Positions 1 to 11,382 are shown, numbered from the stretch's first letter. The stretch is 64,000 bases of DNA from Chondrus crispus (GCF_000350225.1 NW_005179026.1:434001-498000), one strand, 5' to 3'. Numbers and translations: made by a program. Notes: generated by a model not told the origin, from the sequence alone.

Positions 1-992
1 GAAGAATTCGACATCTGCAGAACTATGGCGGGGGAACCGTGAACGTTGATCCAATTCACCTCTAGGGCGCGAGGAGAAAGTCTCATTTCTCTGGTTGGCA
101 TGAGGTAGGCAGCCGAAAATCCAGTGTGAACATCGAAGATATGAAGAATTGGAACATTTTCGAACTTCTTGGCGAAGAAAAAGTCAAGCTGCAGGTGCTT
201 GTTGAAAGATCCCAGAATCCTTGCAAACGAAATCTTTCTGCAATTTGCAGGTCTTCCGGTTTGCTTGCGGCTTGAGCATCGGCTAGCTGCTTTCTTGAGT
301 GCTTGCTCTAGGACAGGTGTCATCAAATCACCGCGCAGGCACAGAGTCTTCATGTCCTCGAAAGGCAAGTGAGAGTAACCATGAAGCCTTGATGCGAACC
401 TATCAGCTATTTTTCCGTAGCTGAAACGCTTCTTCAAGTGATCCCTTCCCATGTCGGAGGACACAAACGAAGAGACGGAGGTAAAGGATGTCCTCAAGGA
501 CACGTTCTTGGAAGGAACGACGAAGAGATACGTTCTGACTGCGTCTCGGTCTGCTGAGGAGGTCGGTTCCGTGTAGGTTTGGAAACACAACTGTTTCGTT
601 GAGAGACTTCTGACGTTAGGAGGGATGACGAGGAGATGCTCCGGACCGAGCTGATATGACTGGTGGAGTATCTCATTTCCAACCAGCAAGACACCGCCAC
701 CTCTTGTGACGTAGAACAGTATCCGTACTTCTACGCCTGACAAGTCGGTAAGGGGCAGGTCCCATATTCCTAGTGTGAGTTGTGCATCACGGCACTTTTC
801 TCCATAGCCGTGTAGGAATGGGTCACAGTCGAGAGGGGGAAGATGCAAAGGTATGTCCAATGCCGTGCATAATGCTGCGACTGAGGCGATACAACCCACG
901 TTTCGTGGACATCCCGGGTCCATGATGGGATTGGGGTCCATGAATTGAGGGTGTATATCCGATGGGGATCCGGATTGAGTGATTAGGTTCAT
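1..992 (-). CDS. Ty1/copia pol fragment: protease end plus integrase, cut by window edge
   Basis: The frame is open from an ATG at 992 to base 1 (about 330 codons). The first ~100 residues look like the C-terminal half of a retropepsin. They are followed by a copia-type integrase zinc finger: HGYSH around base 390 to 375, then CSSRK, where the second Cys of the usual CxxC is Arg. The start of the integrase core follows (LQLDFFF with the first Asp, DVHTGFSAA, near bases 140 to 70). Protease directly before integrase is the Ty1/copia gene order. RT and RNase H should lie beyond the left edge. The ATG overlaps the upstream gag stop as ATGA (992-989), so pol is in a different frame from gag. No stop occurs in this part although gag is damaged. 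An alternative ATG is at 941. Inferred to be retrotransposon sequence, not a host gene. Confidence 0.75.
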   Translation of the reverse strand, partial: MNLITQSGSPSDIHPQFMDPNPIMDPGCPRNVGCIASVAALCTALDIPLHLPPLDCDPFLHGYGEKCRDAQLTLGIWDLPLTDLSGVEVRILFYVTRGGGVLLVGNEILHQSYQLGPEHLLVIPPNVRSLSTKQLCFQTYTEPTSSADRDAVRTYLFVVPSKNVSLRTSFTSVSSFVSSDMGRDHLKKRFSYGKIADRFASRLHGYSHLPFEDMKTLCLRGDLMTPVLEQALKKAASRCSSRKQTGRPANCRKISFARILGSFNKHLQLDFFFAKKFENVPILHIFDVHTGFSAAYLMPTREMRLSPRALEVNWINVHGSPAIVLQMSNS

Positions 993-2330
993 CTGCCTTG
1001 GCCAGCCCCGGAGCCTCTGCGAAAAAAACCGGGTCGGGAAGAACCGGTACCAGGACGATTGCCACCCATGTCTAAACGGCTGGCTTTCTTCTTCCGGGTG
1101 AAAGCACTTGGTTCCTTGCAACAATCGCTACCACGATAGTGACCAGTCTCGCCGCAGTCAAAACAAGTCGCGTTGGCACTTTCTGCGGCACCCAAGGACC
1201 TCTTCGGTCTGTTGCGGAGGGAGGCGTTCCGAATGCCTTTTGCAGAGGGTATCTGGAAAGAGGAAGCACTTGGATACTTGGAAGTGTTGCCGTCACCCAG
1301 ACGAGATGAAATTGGGACCCTTTCGGTACCAGGTTGGGAAGTAAAAAACTACCTAACCTTTCTATCAACCATCGCTTGGACGTCTTTCATGGAAAACTGA
1401 GCTGAGTCCATGGATGATGTCTGAGTCAGATTACGGAGAACAATGACCGCATCATCTAAGTTCAGGCGGCAAGATTTGTTCTGAGACAGGAAGCGATTGG
1501 CCACTGATGTCCTGTTTGGATTCACCTGCGGGTTGACCTTAAGGTCTTTCACGGTTCTGCCAAGTTGACGACAGAGACTGACATTCTTGGAGCGGTAGTC
1601 CATTAGTTCCTTCTTGAATTCGGATGTCGACATTTCAGATTCACGAATTTGTGTATCCAGATTCTGCAGTTGTTCACTGATCTTCTGAAGTTCTGCAAGA
1701 CTTTCCTTTGATACAAGCTCATTAGAGGCATTATCTTTCTCCGTTTCCTTGCTGCGCGCCTCTGCGTGAGAAATCAGCTGCAACTTGGCATTTGTCAAAG
1801 TTCCGTCTTCAAGGTTGGCATTGTTAAGCAGAGTTATTGCTAGCACTTCCACAATTTGTGAGTTTGAGGACGCATTTGCATGCAAAAGGTGCTTTGCAGC
1901 CAGGCCTCTAAACCTTGAAACGAAAAGTCGAAAGTTTCTCGTTGCGATCTCTACGGCAGGAAGTGACTTTCTGATAGGATGAAATCAATCGAGTGACGAT
2001 GGAAATAGGAGGATTGACGGCCACCAATTTGACAATTTAGAGGGCTGCCTCAACTGGGTCTTCCATCTGCAGATAATCCACTTGTCCCTTTGACTCAGCC
2101 TCATCAACAATGGCTTTTTGAGCTTCCGGGAGTCCGCGATCGTAGAGACTACAACCCAGTAGCTTAAACATTGTCTGGAAGGTTCGATCAGTTCCTTCAT
2201 CGTGTGCTACTTTGAGTGAATGTACCCATTGAGCAACTTTTTTGCGCCAAGACTCTAGATCTCCGTCAGGTGGGAAGACCGGAGGATCAAAGAAGCCGGA
2301 TGATTTTCCAGATTTTCCTTCTGGGCCCAT
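989..2330 (-). pseudogene. Ty1/copia gag, decayed
   Basis: Three open pieces line up as one gag reading toward lower coordinates. The first (2330-2037) holds the N-terminal part with PDGDLESWRKKV, and ends in a TAA. A frame change near 1960 leads into the second piece (about 1957-1349), which has the helical RFRGLAAKHL segment and a coiled-coil-like stretch. After an in-frame TAG at 1351-1349 the same frame continues to a CCHC zinc knuckle (CFDCGETGHYRGSDC, near 1160-1115) and a basic, Gly/Arg-rich tail, stopping at 991-989. The knuckle binds RNA in retroelement nucleocapsids. So gag carries two nonsense codons and one frameshift, while the adjacent protease-integrase frame is clean. No LTR or primer-binding site could be fixed upstream of 2330. 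Confidence 0.7.
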
Positions 2331-3186
2331 AACTGTGGTGGGCAGGATGTAGAGCGAGGTGGGTAGCTCTGCTAGGATGCCCGTCGCGCGCAGCGGCGGA
2401 GGATATCTGGCGAAAGACGGGGGACGACGAGGGAGGAAACTGACGAACGGAGGAGGAGCGCTCGTCGGGTCACGCGAGTGGCAAAGAGAGAGGGTAGCGG
2501 ATACCCCCGGGGAGTCAGACGCCCCCGGACTTGAGCCTTGTATTTAATCGGCCATGTGCCGTCGGCGACCTAAATACAGCACAATGTAAATTTGATGTTT
2601 TTCTGGGCTACCCGCCGTCGGTTGACTTTTGCTTACAACAGAAAGAGACCCCGCCACTGCGGTTCTCTTCCGCGCTGAGCAAAGATGTCTTCTGCGTTAC
2701 GGAAGGATGGAGTCTGGTGAGATCTGCCCGTCCTTTCCGGTCATTTTTAGAATGCCTGAAAACGTTGCTTTTTTCAAACTTAGAACGGCTTGTGTTGACA
2801 TCTTGGAAACTAAAACGCCTGTTTAAAATGTCAACCGGGTGAAGAAACTTGAATAGATTTTTATTCTCTCTGTCCATTCACAAGTGCTGCCCCGATGTTT
2901 TGCAAGGTGTCAACTGCCGGATGCATGTACGTTAAAGAAATCAAAGCACAGGTCTACTACGCGTCCCATCTTCGTGACATGCCAGCAACGACGGGCTGCC
3001 AAGAAGGTTTCGACCACGACACGTGGTCGGTATCCTCCGTCGTTATGACACATTTTGAAAAGGTACGCCCAAATCATTTTCGTCCATATGCACCAACATG
3101 CTACGGTACACTCCACGGAAATGTTCTTTATCTAGCTTACTGCGCCCAAACTCTCTTCAAAATGATTAAATAAAAAAACACACAGG
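2331..3186. other. No gene seen; copia leader/LTR expected in first part
   Basis: Bases 2331-2560 should hold the 5' leader or LTR of the minus-strand copia element, but no TG...CA boundary or tRNA-complementary site could be identified. 2561-3186 has only short ORFs on both strands without recognisable domains. Confidence 0.4.
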
Positions 3187-3487
3187 CAATGGAAGAGCTG
3201 AGCTACGCGCTCTCCCCGTGAACGAGTTTTCGAGCACGCGGCAGCTGGCCAGCGCGATCTTGGAGGGGCGACGTTGTGGTCTAACGGAAGGGGACCTGAA
3301 CGCCAGTCTGCAGATGTTTCAGGCGGCGCAGCGGTACGCTCTGTCGGGGGTGGATGTGTCGTACACTGAGGCCACGTGTGGCAGCCTCAGGCAGAGCACG
3401 CGTGTTCGGGACGCGGGGGAGTGGGGAACAGGAGACCACCCGGTGATAACCGGCACCGGGGGTCGGGCGCGCGTGCGCGGTAGGTAG
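3187..3487 (+). CDS. Unidentified ORF fragment
   Basis: An ATG at 3189 is stopped after ten codons. A second frame (GTG at 3218) is open for 89 codons and reads like amphipathic coding sequence in its first half (QLASAILEGRR, LNASLQMFQAAQRYALSG) before turning into low-complexity, GC-rich sequence. It is in the same frame as the ORF at 4037-4387, so the two could be parts of one gene split by about 650 bases of repeat-like sequence. I recognise no family. Could equally be a chance ORF. Confidence 0.25.
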
Positions 3488-3846
3488 ACACGGGTAGGAA
3501 CAGACAAACACAGAGCGAAGTGAGTGTAGTAGGAGAGCAGAGTGGCAACGGACGCGCGTAGGAGCGGTGGTGTCCTCGGTAGCAGCGCGCGGTAGGAAGG
3601 AGTGGGGATTCAAGGGAATAGGTAGGCTCGCGTGGTGCCGCACAGGGCGTGCGAGGACCGGCGCGAGGCTACTACCGAGAATCCAGAAACATGGGAAAGA
3701 ACCCCAGGCTTCGTGCCTGTTTACTTAGGGTGGAGCGTCGACTATATGGTCGTCGACGCCGTACTAATAATAGCTTAAAATACGGTAATAATACTGTCGT
3801 ACCAGCTTATATGCTGTACTGTACGCAATACCCCTGGTACCGGGTT

Positions 3847-3917
3847 ATGATACACGAATACACGTGGTGATCATACACGAATACACGTGGTGATAATACA
3901 CGTTTTACACGTGGGTG
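3847..3917 (+). repeat. Short tandem repeats rich in CACGTG
   Basis: Three adjacent imperfect copies of a ~23-bp unit containing GAATACACGTGGTGAT are followed by further ACACGTG motifs to about 3990. It sits in an AT-rich stretch (3740-3990) full of small palindromes, such as GTCGAC arms around 3737-3757. The compositional break with the GC-rich flank at 3390-3680 suggests an inserted repeat, but no boundaries were found. Confidence 0.5.
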
Positions 3918-4036
3918 ATGAGCTGTCAGTACTTCGACAGAGCTTACACCAGGCCGTGCCTGAGGGAGAAATACACGTGTACACGTGGGATAACTCGCGT
4001 GTGCCTCGCTATTGAGGGAGGCATGTTAGTGCACTA

Positions 4037-4387
4037 CAGCAGAAGCAGACGCTGCAGGCGATGATCCGGACGATCTCTGTGGTGGACGACGGGTTTGACC
4101 TGTTCCAAATGCGGAAGGCGTCGTACGGCGAGACGACGTCTGCGTTTTCCCGAAAGTGTATCGAGTTTGACACGCAGCTCGGCGAAGAGACAGGGGTGGT
4201 GCAGCTTTGCCGCGAGCAGTGCACGATGCGGGTGGCTGATCTGGAGCGTCTCGTTGGAGGTGGAGGTGTGGAACTGGTTGCCAACCAGTTCAATTCGTCC
4301 AATGGGCGTTATTCGGTGCTGGAGGGGTGGGGCAACATTTTGACGTGTATTGTACTCTATCTGCGGCAACAGGAAGAGTTTTGTTGA
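4037..4387 (+). CDS. Unidentified ORF fragment
   Basis: The open frame runs from about 4037 (first ATG 4061, 108 residues) to a TGA at 4385-4387. It reads like a soluble, charged protein (TISVVDDGFDLFQMRKASY, EETGVVQLCREQCTMRVADL) with no membrane segment. No known domain was recognised. It is in the same frame as the ORF near 3218-3370. It may be the C-terminal part of an interrupted gene; there is no independent support. Confidence 0.25.
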   Translation, partial: QQKQTLQAMIRTISVVDDGFDLFQMRKASYGETTSAFSRKCIEFDTQLGEETGVVQLCREQCTMRVADLERLVGGGGVELVANQFNSSNGRYSVLEGWGNILTCIVLYLRQQEEFC

Positions 4388-5289
4388 GGAATGGGTTGGA
4401 GCAGGCGGCGGGTTGTTCTAGTGAGTGTATGCCTCCGCGATGGTCGATGTAGTATGCGCAATGCTTGAATGTTTGGATAAAGCGATGAACACGCAAAGAG
4501 CATGCAATGAGCACGCAATGAGCGCGGTGTATGAATGAGTTTTTATATTATTTTTTTCACTCGATGGAGAAGCGGGCTCTGAGATTAGAGCAAGTTGTAA
4601 AACTAACGTACAGTCATAAAAATAGACCAACGGGAGTCACATGCTGTCTTAAAGGAGGCCCTCAGTCCATGCTGTCGTAAAGGAGGACAGAAAGCATAAC
4701 GCGAAGCATACAGCAGCAAGCATAGCAATACAGAAATATGTTCGAGCCAGGCAACTGCAGGAAAATCCCAAGAGATCTGTCGGTGAGATACAATTGGCCA
4801 ATAAACTTGCAGCATTTACGCGTAGTGTGGTCGTATTGGTTGAGTTTCTTGGTGAGTTTCCGATACTTATGTGCTGATGCAATTCAACTGGACAAGTGTC
4901 CGGTTACGATTGGGTGGTACGGTATTCGGGTCAGTGCCGAAGACGACGACACAGTATTTGGGGGAAGTGCGTTGCGTTTCTGCTGATGTCAGTAAGGTCG
5001 CATATCAATTGTATCTCGTGTCCGACGACTGTCTGGCTATTGACTCCCATTGGTCAATATTAGCCAGTCATTTTTGCACCTGCAGCGCTTTTAAGAGGAC
5101 CGAGTGAGGGAGTAGGACATTGACTGGTAGCCAGTTATCTGCAGTATAATGGCAGTCGGTGCCACTTTTGGGGATAAAACAATACCTCGACTGTTCACAC
5201 CGTAGTAATAATGTCTCCAGTCACGCAAATGACTATGCAGTCACATACAAATCCCACGCGCCTTAAGACTGTCAGCAACGACTGGCACT
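4388..5289. other. No gene seen; direct repeat and probable hAT subterminal region
   Basis: A direct repeat of about 25 bp (CATGCTGTCTTAAAGGAGG-like) occurs at 4641 and 4669, and a related copy lies at 33990. From about 5020 on, many short CAGTC/GACTG and CCAGTTA-type motifs occur, as expected for the subterminal repeats of the hAT element coded at 6043-15102. No ORF here has recognisable content. Confidence 0.4.
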
Positions 5290-5291
5290 AC

Positions 5292-5663
5292 CCTTCCCCG
5301 GCAGGGTAATTTGAAAAAAGGGTAATTTGGAACAGAGCTTCAAAGGTCTCAATGCACGCAATGTGCAAAGCTTTTGCACCAATTGTACACGTGTACTATT
5401 CTAACTCCCTGAAAACCTGCTTGTCACGCCCAAAAACACGTTCCAAATTGCCCAGAGTTCTGGAATTCCGGCAATGTTGACCATTAACAATAGATTTGGG
5501 TAGGTTCTCACGAGATCCAGGCACATGAAGAATTGATAGGCTCATTTTATCGACTAGAATACGGCGCTTCGAATGGCGACTGTTTTGGCGATAAAACCCT
5601 TAAACAAGTACTTTCTCCATTTAAAAAAGAGAATGCATTCCAAATTACCCTGCCGGGGAAGGG
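5292..5663. mobile_element. 372-bp MITE with perfect 23-bp TIRs and TA target duplication
   Basis: The ends 5292-5314 (beginning CCCTTCCCCGGCAGGG) and 5641-5663 are exact reverse complements over 23 bp, and both are flanked by TA (5290-5291 and 5664-5665). The inner part of the TIR (AGGGTAATTTG) is repeated just inside the left end at 5319-5331. No coding capacity was found. A TA duplication fits a Tc1/mariner/pogo-type transposase acting in trans; the TIR does not resemble that of the pogo-like element at 21.8-24.2 kb. It lies in the probable 5' subterminal region of the hAT element. Confidence 0.85.
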
Positions 5664-6042
5664 TACTGTGTTTCAACTGGAAAATATCAAAAATTTAATT
5701 CGTATCAGACTCCATGATGAGAGAGCCCAAGCAACGCAGCTGCGATGATAGCACTACTCCCTTCGCATTCCACACCCGTCTCGAGCAGAGCACCACCCCT
5801 CGACTGCAGCCAGCGTTTTAACCATTTCTTCGAAGGCAGGCGCTATGAATCACCCTGAATCGCAAGTTTCATCGCCAGTTGCTAATACTGCAAAGGTGCC
5901 AACGCCAGATCCAACCTGCTATCCCAGTGATGCGCATACAATATCACCTGCCCCAACTCCTTCTGGAATTTGATCCGTTCTTAGCAACTCTCTTCCCATA
6001 ACCACGACACAGCCATCGCTTTCAAACCCTGTCTTTCTCCCA

Positions 6043-6690
6043 TTGAACCAGGAAGCATCCACCACTCACGCCTCTTCTCCCCTCGAGAATCGCATCCTCC
6101 GATTTCAAGTTCCTTTCGGCTACGTGCTATTCGACATTCCCAAATCCTCTAAAACCCGATCCATCATATATGGTCATGGTGTTCGCGTTACATCTGAAAA
6201 TGTGACAGACGGAGACTGGTATTGCCTGGCTTCGGCAGGCTGCTCAGAGATCATTAAAATTACGAAGAACACAAGCAACGCATCGGATCACCTACAAAAA
6301 GTGCACGGAATAACTTCGAAACGTGCTCAGAACTTGCGGAAACGGAAGATAGAAAAGAGAGTTCGGCTTTCGTATGAACACCAATTCATGCTACGCACCA
6401 ATCTGAGTAGGTTCCATGAGATCAAGTTTGTGAAACTCATTGTTAGAAAGATGCTACCCTTCAATTTTGGGGAGTGTGCTGAGCTTCGCAATTTTTTCGT
6501 TACTGGATCAGAATGGGAGCTTTGGCAATGAGATTCACTCTAAAAAGTGAAAAAGATAATCCTGGAAATGTACCAGGCCAATGTCGCATAGATAAAGAAA
6601 TATCTACACGATGTCATCAATGATTCTGTGCTACCAATGCTACATGTCAATCTAGATTTGTGGACATGCTCGACTACACACGAAAAGTAT
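6043..6690 (+). pseudogene. hAT transposase, N-terminal part (segment 1 of 3)
   Basis: An ORF from ATG 6043 gives 162 residues. It contains a BED-like zinc finger (W-Y-C, x5, C, then DHLQKVHG around residues 65-95) and the KMLPFNFGECAELRNFF motif that precedes the hAT catalytic domain. A TGA at 6529-6531 ends it. In a shifted frame, and after a further TAG near 6588, the sequence continues to the hAT signature LDLWTC at 6652-6669, which carries the first catalytic-region Asp. At 6691 the coding sequence is cut by a solo LTR and resumes in register at 7272. hAT transposases excise and reinsert their element using an RNase-H-like DDE fold; this copy cannot make one. Confidence 0.8.
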
Positions 6691-7266
6691 TGTGGTATAA
6701 CTACCTCGTCCCGACCACTCGGAACGAGGGGGGTGAGAGGTGAGGGAGCGCGCGACGCTGGGTTACCCACGCGCAGATAGAAACCGTACGGATGGACTCT
6801 AAAAGAGGGAAGGCTCACGTGGCCGGTGACGTGCAGCCGATCGGTGGTGTTATAACCGGACGGCCGGTCACGGGTTAGAAGCCCGAGCTAAAGGAAAACC
6901 GGAACGGTGTTAGCACTTAGCCGTAAAGGGAAGGGAGGCGAGTCTGCCCCCTCTTTACTGGGACGGGGCAGGTGCCCCCGGTCTTAACCCCTAAGTGGGA
7001 CGCCAGGACACCTGTCCCGCTACAGTAGCTGTTACTTACTGTATACCAGCTACTGTACACAATTAATACATTTGTGCCATTAACTACTAATTACTACTGA
7101 TAACCGTACGGATTACACACGTGTAGCCGGTGGAGTATTACTGTTCTCCACACCGGCCACCAGCTGTAAATACAACTCCTTACGGTTGTGCTGGCGCTTA
7201 CACTCGAGATCACTGTACGCCGGTGCGGCAGCGGTGGCGCCGTCGCCTCCGCGGAGTTGTACTACA
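6691..7266 (-). repeat. Solo LTR inserted in the hAT transposase
   Basis: A 576-bp sequence begins TGTGGTATAAC and ends GTTGTACTACA. It is the reverse complement of the LTRs at 8142-8714 and 13935-14512, but visibly more diverged from them than they are from each other. It is flanked by the 5-bp duplication AGTAT (6686-6690 and 7267-7271). Deleting LTR plus one AGTAT rejoins the hAT reading frame (…HEKY then IGIRIFF). A single LTR with intact TSD is the product of LTR-LTR recombination. This insertion is in the opposite orientation to the full element 900 bp downstream. Confidence 0.93.
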
Positions 7267-8141
7267 AGTATATTGGAATCAGAATATTTTTTGTTAGTAA
7301 CCAGTGGTTGACGAGGAGCTGTTTATTGGCCGTAAGATTATTCCATCCTATTGCTGGTCTGGATGAAATGCTTTCTGATACTTTAAGGCGCTGGTGCGAA
7401 AAAGTATTCAATGAATTCGGCATTGAAACCACGAACCTCTGCTCTGCTACGTATGATAGTGGTTCTGATGTCAAACGCCTTTTCTGTAAGCTCTTAACGT
7501 CTCACTGGGACTGGTGTATCAGCCATCCATCGCACTGTGCGCTGGTGAAGGCTTTGAGCACAAGCATGAATTTTAAAAGCTGCAAAACCCCCGAGTTCAG
7601 GGCTCTGCTCAAAAAGGTCAAAGCCGTGATTGAACACGTGCACAAAAGCCTGAAGATGAGGATTCAGTTTGAGGATTTACAGTTTCAGATGATTGGCACA
7701 CGTTTAAAGCTCATTCAAGATATGCCACATCGGTGGTTTGTAAGGATTCGGCCTCTTGCGCGCTTTTTTGAAACTTTGGAACGTTATTAAGGATCATTAC
7801 TACGTGGCTGAGAAAACGTACTTCCCGCTGGACAATGACGTTGATATTTTAGTGCAATCCTTTTCGCTGGTGAGGCCTGTGGGAGATATAATCAGATTGG
7901 CACAGGATACAGGCTTTCCTTCCGGTGTTGAGGTTTTTCTGGCACTTTGTCGTTTACGCGCTACTGTGCTTTGTGCATCAGTTGCTCTTCCAATTTTTAA
8001 TCCCACCATTCCACCATAAAAAGACAGCACTCTCTCTCTCAATCAGTCCGCCAAATGCTGCTGAATCCAATAGTGGTGCAAACGAGAGAAACGCTACGAG
8101 AGGCTTTTGCGAAGCGCTTTTTTCGCGGTTACAATGGAACT
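7267..8141 (+). pseudogene. hAT transposase, central catalytic part (segment 2 of 3)
   Basis: The frame resumes after the solo LTR with the hAT core: YDSGSDVKRLFCKLL, then SHWDWCISHPSHCALVKAL (the conserved W-x2-C-x2-H block) and DMPHRW. A one-base slip in a T run near 7767-7772 moves the frame, after which KLWNVIKDHYY continues. Around 8055-8136 a conserved block (ETLREAFAKRFF) is followed directly by the GAACT target site of the next LTR element. There is at least one frameshift and there are several stops, so it is dead. The family is well supported by the spacing of these motifs. Confidence 0.8.
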
Positions 8142-8714
8142 TGTAGTACAACGGCGCGAAGGCAATCGCACAACCGCTGCCGCCCCGGGACACAGTACGA
8201 TGGGCTGTAAGCGCGAGAAAAACTGTAAGGAGTTATATTTACAGCACACGGCCGGTGCAGAGTACAGTAGTACCCCGCTGGTTACACGTGTAGGATCCCA
8301 ACGGTAAGTAATTGGTAATTAGTAGTTAATGGCACAAATTAGCCAACTTAGCAAAGTAGCTGGTATACAGTAAGTAACAGCTACTGCAGCGGGACAGGTG
8401 TCCTGGCGTCCCACTTAGGGGTTAAGACCGGGGGCACCTGCCCCGTTCCAGTAAACGGGAGGCACACTCGCCTCCCTTTACGGCTTTTTGCTAACTCCGT
8501 CCGGTTTTATCTCTAAGTCTCAGGCTTCTAACCCGTGACCGGCCGTCCGGATTGAACACCACCGACGGGCTGCGCGTCACCGGCCACGTGAGCCTTCCCT
8601 CTTTTCGAGTCCTTCCGTACGATTCGCGCTCGCGTGGGTTACCCAGCGTCGCGCGCTCCCTTACCTCTAACCCCCCTCGTTCCGAGTGGTCGGGACGAAG
8701 GTAGTTATACCACA
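8142..8714 (+). repeat. 5' LTR of gag-chromodomain element
   Basis: It begins TGTAGTACAACGG and ends GGTAGTTATACCACA. Compared with the 3' LTR it lacks a 5-bp CCTTC-type repeat near 8478 and differs at about seven single positions. TG...CA termini and the GAACT flank fix the boundaries. Confidence 0.93.
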
Positions 8715-8716
8715 TT

Positions 8717-8734
8717 TTGGTACTCTTGTGAAGG
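8717..8734 (+). other. Probable primer-binding site
   Basis: The sequence TTGGTACTCTTGTGAAGG starts two bases inside the 5' LTR. The TGG, complementary to a tRNA CCA end, is at the usual position for minus-strand priming. The tRNA was not identified. Confidence 0.5.
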
Positions 8735-8841
8735 GTATAACTACAGAGGTTGAGCCCGCACTGGATCGCCAGCGCGAGCAACTACCGATCAGATTGAAAG
8801 AGGTCGAAAATCACCGCGTCGATCGCCAGTGATCATCGACG

Positions 8842-11292
8842 ATGAACTGTGCAGATTCCGCCGGAGAAGATACCGCCTCCGGGCGAGCAAGTACCCGCAG
8901 TGGCACAGGCGCACAGCGCCCCCGGATCGACAATCCGGAAGCCATGCTACGCCCGCCGTCTACCAGGGGCCAGAAGACCCCTTCCGTTTCGGACACCACT
9001 GCCGGGCTACCGGCTGGTGGGGGGAACCGCGTACAAGTATTGTACGACGCATTACTCCCGCGGCTACAAACCTGGATGGAGGGTTTCCTGGCTGAGGAAC
9101 TACCTCAGGTCGTCCAGGCCTGCCTCGACCGAACGGCACCAAGATTGGTGGCGGAGCATGCGGACACCGCGCTCCGAGCCCTGCTGGACGAGAAGATTGC
9201 CCCCCTCGTACACGACGAGGTGGTGGCAGCGCTCGCCGCGGAGGAGGACGAATCTCCGACCGCATTGGCTCTAAAGGGAGCTATTAGCTCCGCCGTGGCC
9301 ATCCGTCTGGCCACGACATTTACCGAAACGGGAGGCGCGGTACCGCCGCCGGCGCCGCGCCGTGAAACCGTTCCGGACTCAAACTTTAATATCGCTGATC
9401 CGATCGGCGCCGTACCCGGGACTGATAAGATGGACCCTCACCCTGAGGGCAGAGCCATCTATCTCCCAACCGTTCACGGTGCCACAGGGAGGACCACAGA
9501 GAATTTCCTCCCCATACTCGCCGGTACGGGCGACCCCTGCGGGACAGACAACCGCCTGGGGCTCCCCGAGACAGAGAATCGAGACCCGTACCGGTTGAGC
9601 AGAAGACGTGCACCCGGCACGCACAGGACCGAAGCCGAATACACCCGGTATTCCGACGCAGAAGACCCCTGTCACAGGACGGATGAAGACCGCGAGGAAC
9701 GCCGCTGGCGATACCGCGATAACCGCGAGGCACGCCACGGGCGATACCGCGATGCCGGAGGGGGTGGACACCCCTCCGATGATGACCCATCCGGTTCGGA
9801 AGACTCTCGTAGGCGGATCGACAGGGCACGCTGCGATAGAAGCCGAGACCGGCACCAGCACGACCCGTCCGACTCGGAAGACTACCACACCGAGTCGAAT
9901 GAGGAGCGTCGTCGCTCGAGCAGACACCGCCGGGCTGCCCCGAAGAGCGACGAGCGACGGCCCACGGTAATCAGGCCCCTCAATGACCTGTTTACCAAGG
10001 CCGTCAACTACAAAACCTACCGCCTGGAACGGCTTAGCTCGCGCTACGACTCTACAGTAGCGCGGCACATTAACCGTTACCGGAAGAAACTGGACGAGCA
10101 GATGAGGTCCCACACGTCCAGTAGTCAAGATCCGATTGCGGTATTGGGATTCCTCGCACGCCTCAAGATGGCGTGCGACCACAACGGGATCACCGAGGGA
10201 GCCGCCGTGTGGTGCTTCCAGTTCTACCTCACCGGGCAGGCTCACGCTCTACTCCAGTCCCGTCTCAATGGAAATACCATGGCGGTTGACGTGGAGCGAC
10301 GCGAACTGCTCAGGACGTACCCGCAGGTCGTCAACTTTTTGTTGCGTACCGATGCCACCGATGAGGTAATTTCCGAAGCGGTTGGTGACGTGACCTCCTT
10401 CCGTCAAAGTTCCAACATGACGGAGGAGGTTTACAGTAACCACCTCTGGGACAAGGCCCTCCGATGCGGTACGGTATTCTCCGACCGGCGGTTGAAGTCC
10501 CTATTCGTCGAGGGGTTACTTCCCGCCACGTGCGCGAAGGTCCGCAATGACCTCGCTACGCACCCGGATGTGGATTACCAATCCGTGGCTCCATAAGCGC
10601 AAGCGATCGGGGAAACCAATCGGGCTTCCCGCCGGCAGGGGATGTCAGCCATGGCATCTCGGGAGTCGTCCGGAGCGGCTAGAAGATTTGACCGCACCGC
10701 AAGGACGAGGCCCGTGCTGTCGGTTGAGTCGGCATCCGACATCCCGACGGCCGGGGGATTTTCTGAAGAAGCAATCCTGGCCGTGACGGACCAAACCGCC
10801 ACGCCGACCTCGATGAGCTCGCCACCGACGAGTTATTATCCGTCGCCGGCAGCCTCGACGGCGGGCGCCCCGGTTCCGCCCGCCAACCCTGGAGACGTGC
10901 GCACAGGACCGTACGGGAGGCAAGGGCAGGATCCACGCGTCCGGTTCTCCGGCGGGAGATTTCCCGGACCGCCACCGTGCCGGTTCTGCCTTGACACCAC
11001 GCACCGACAAGAGGCGTGGCCAGTCGTTGCCGATGCAGGCCTGCGGGCCAAGCTTCTGGAGGCACGAGAGGCCAACTACCAGAAGCTACGCATCCGGCAG
11101 GGCCTCTGCTCGGGATCCCCGTTCAACCGCCAGGGGCCATCCGCTTGGAGAAACCAGCGTCCGACGGCCCCCGCGGGCGTGAACGTGATAGAAGAGCCGC
11201 ACCACGGCCCTACCGAAGACCACGTGGCGCAAGCCGCCGATGAAATCCGCGATGAATTGCTGCTGACGCGGGAAGCCGGGGAGGACGCGTAG
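8842..11292 (+). pseudogene. Gag polyprotein of the LTR element, one in-frame stop
   Basis: From ATG 8842 the frame is open for 584 codons, stops at a TAA (10594-10596), and continues in the same frame to 11292, so a full gag would be about 816 residues. The N-terminal 150 residues are helical. A very long Arg/Asp/Ser-rich stretch (about residues 240-380) follows. The capsid-like part (about 390-580) contains DPIAVLGFLARLKMACD and AAVWCFQFYLTGQA. After the stop there is a CRFCLDTTHR zinc-knuckle-like motif that lacks its last Cys (Trp instead). Gag assembles the particle that packages element RNA. The TAA is the only lesion seen; readthrough cannot be excluded but nothing supports it. Confidence 0.75.
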
Positions 11293-11382
11293 AGGTGACG
11301 ACGTCTCTCCTCGTGCCCAGCCTCAGAAGCTTAGGCACCCCCGATCTGGCTGCGCCAGTGGAAGCGCAGCCAGATAACCCGG

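Noticed and set aside
6540..6818. Possible gene at the junction of hAT and LTR
   Set aside because: Spans the insertion boundary at 6691, so it is a chimeric chance ORF.
9379..10245. 288-codon minus-strand ORF
   Set aside because: Antisense to gag; its open frame follows from gag codon bias in the RD/RS-rich region.
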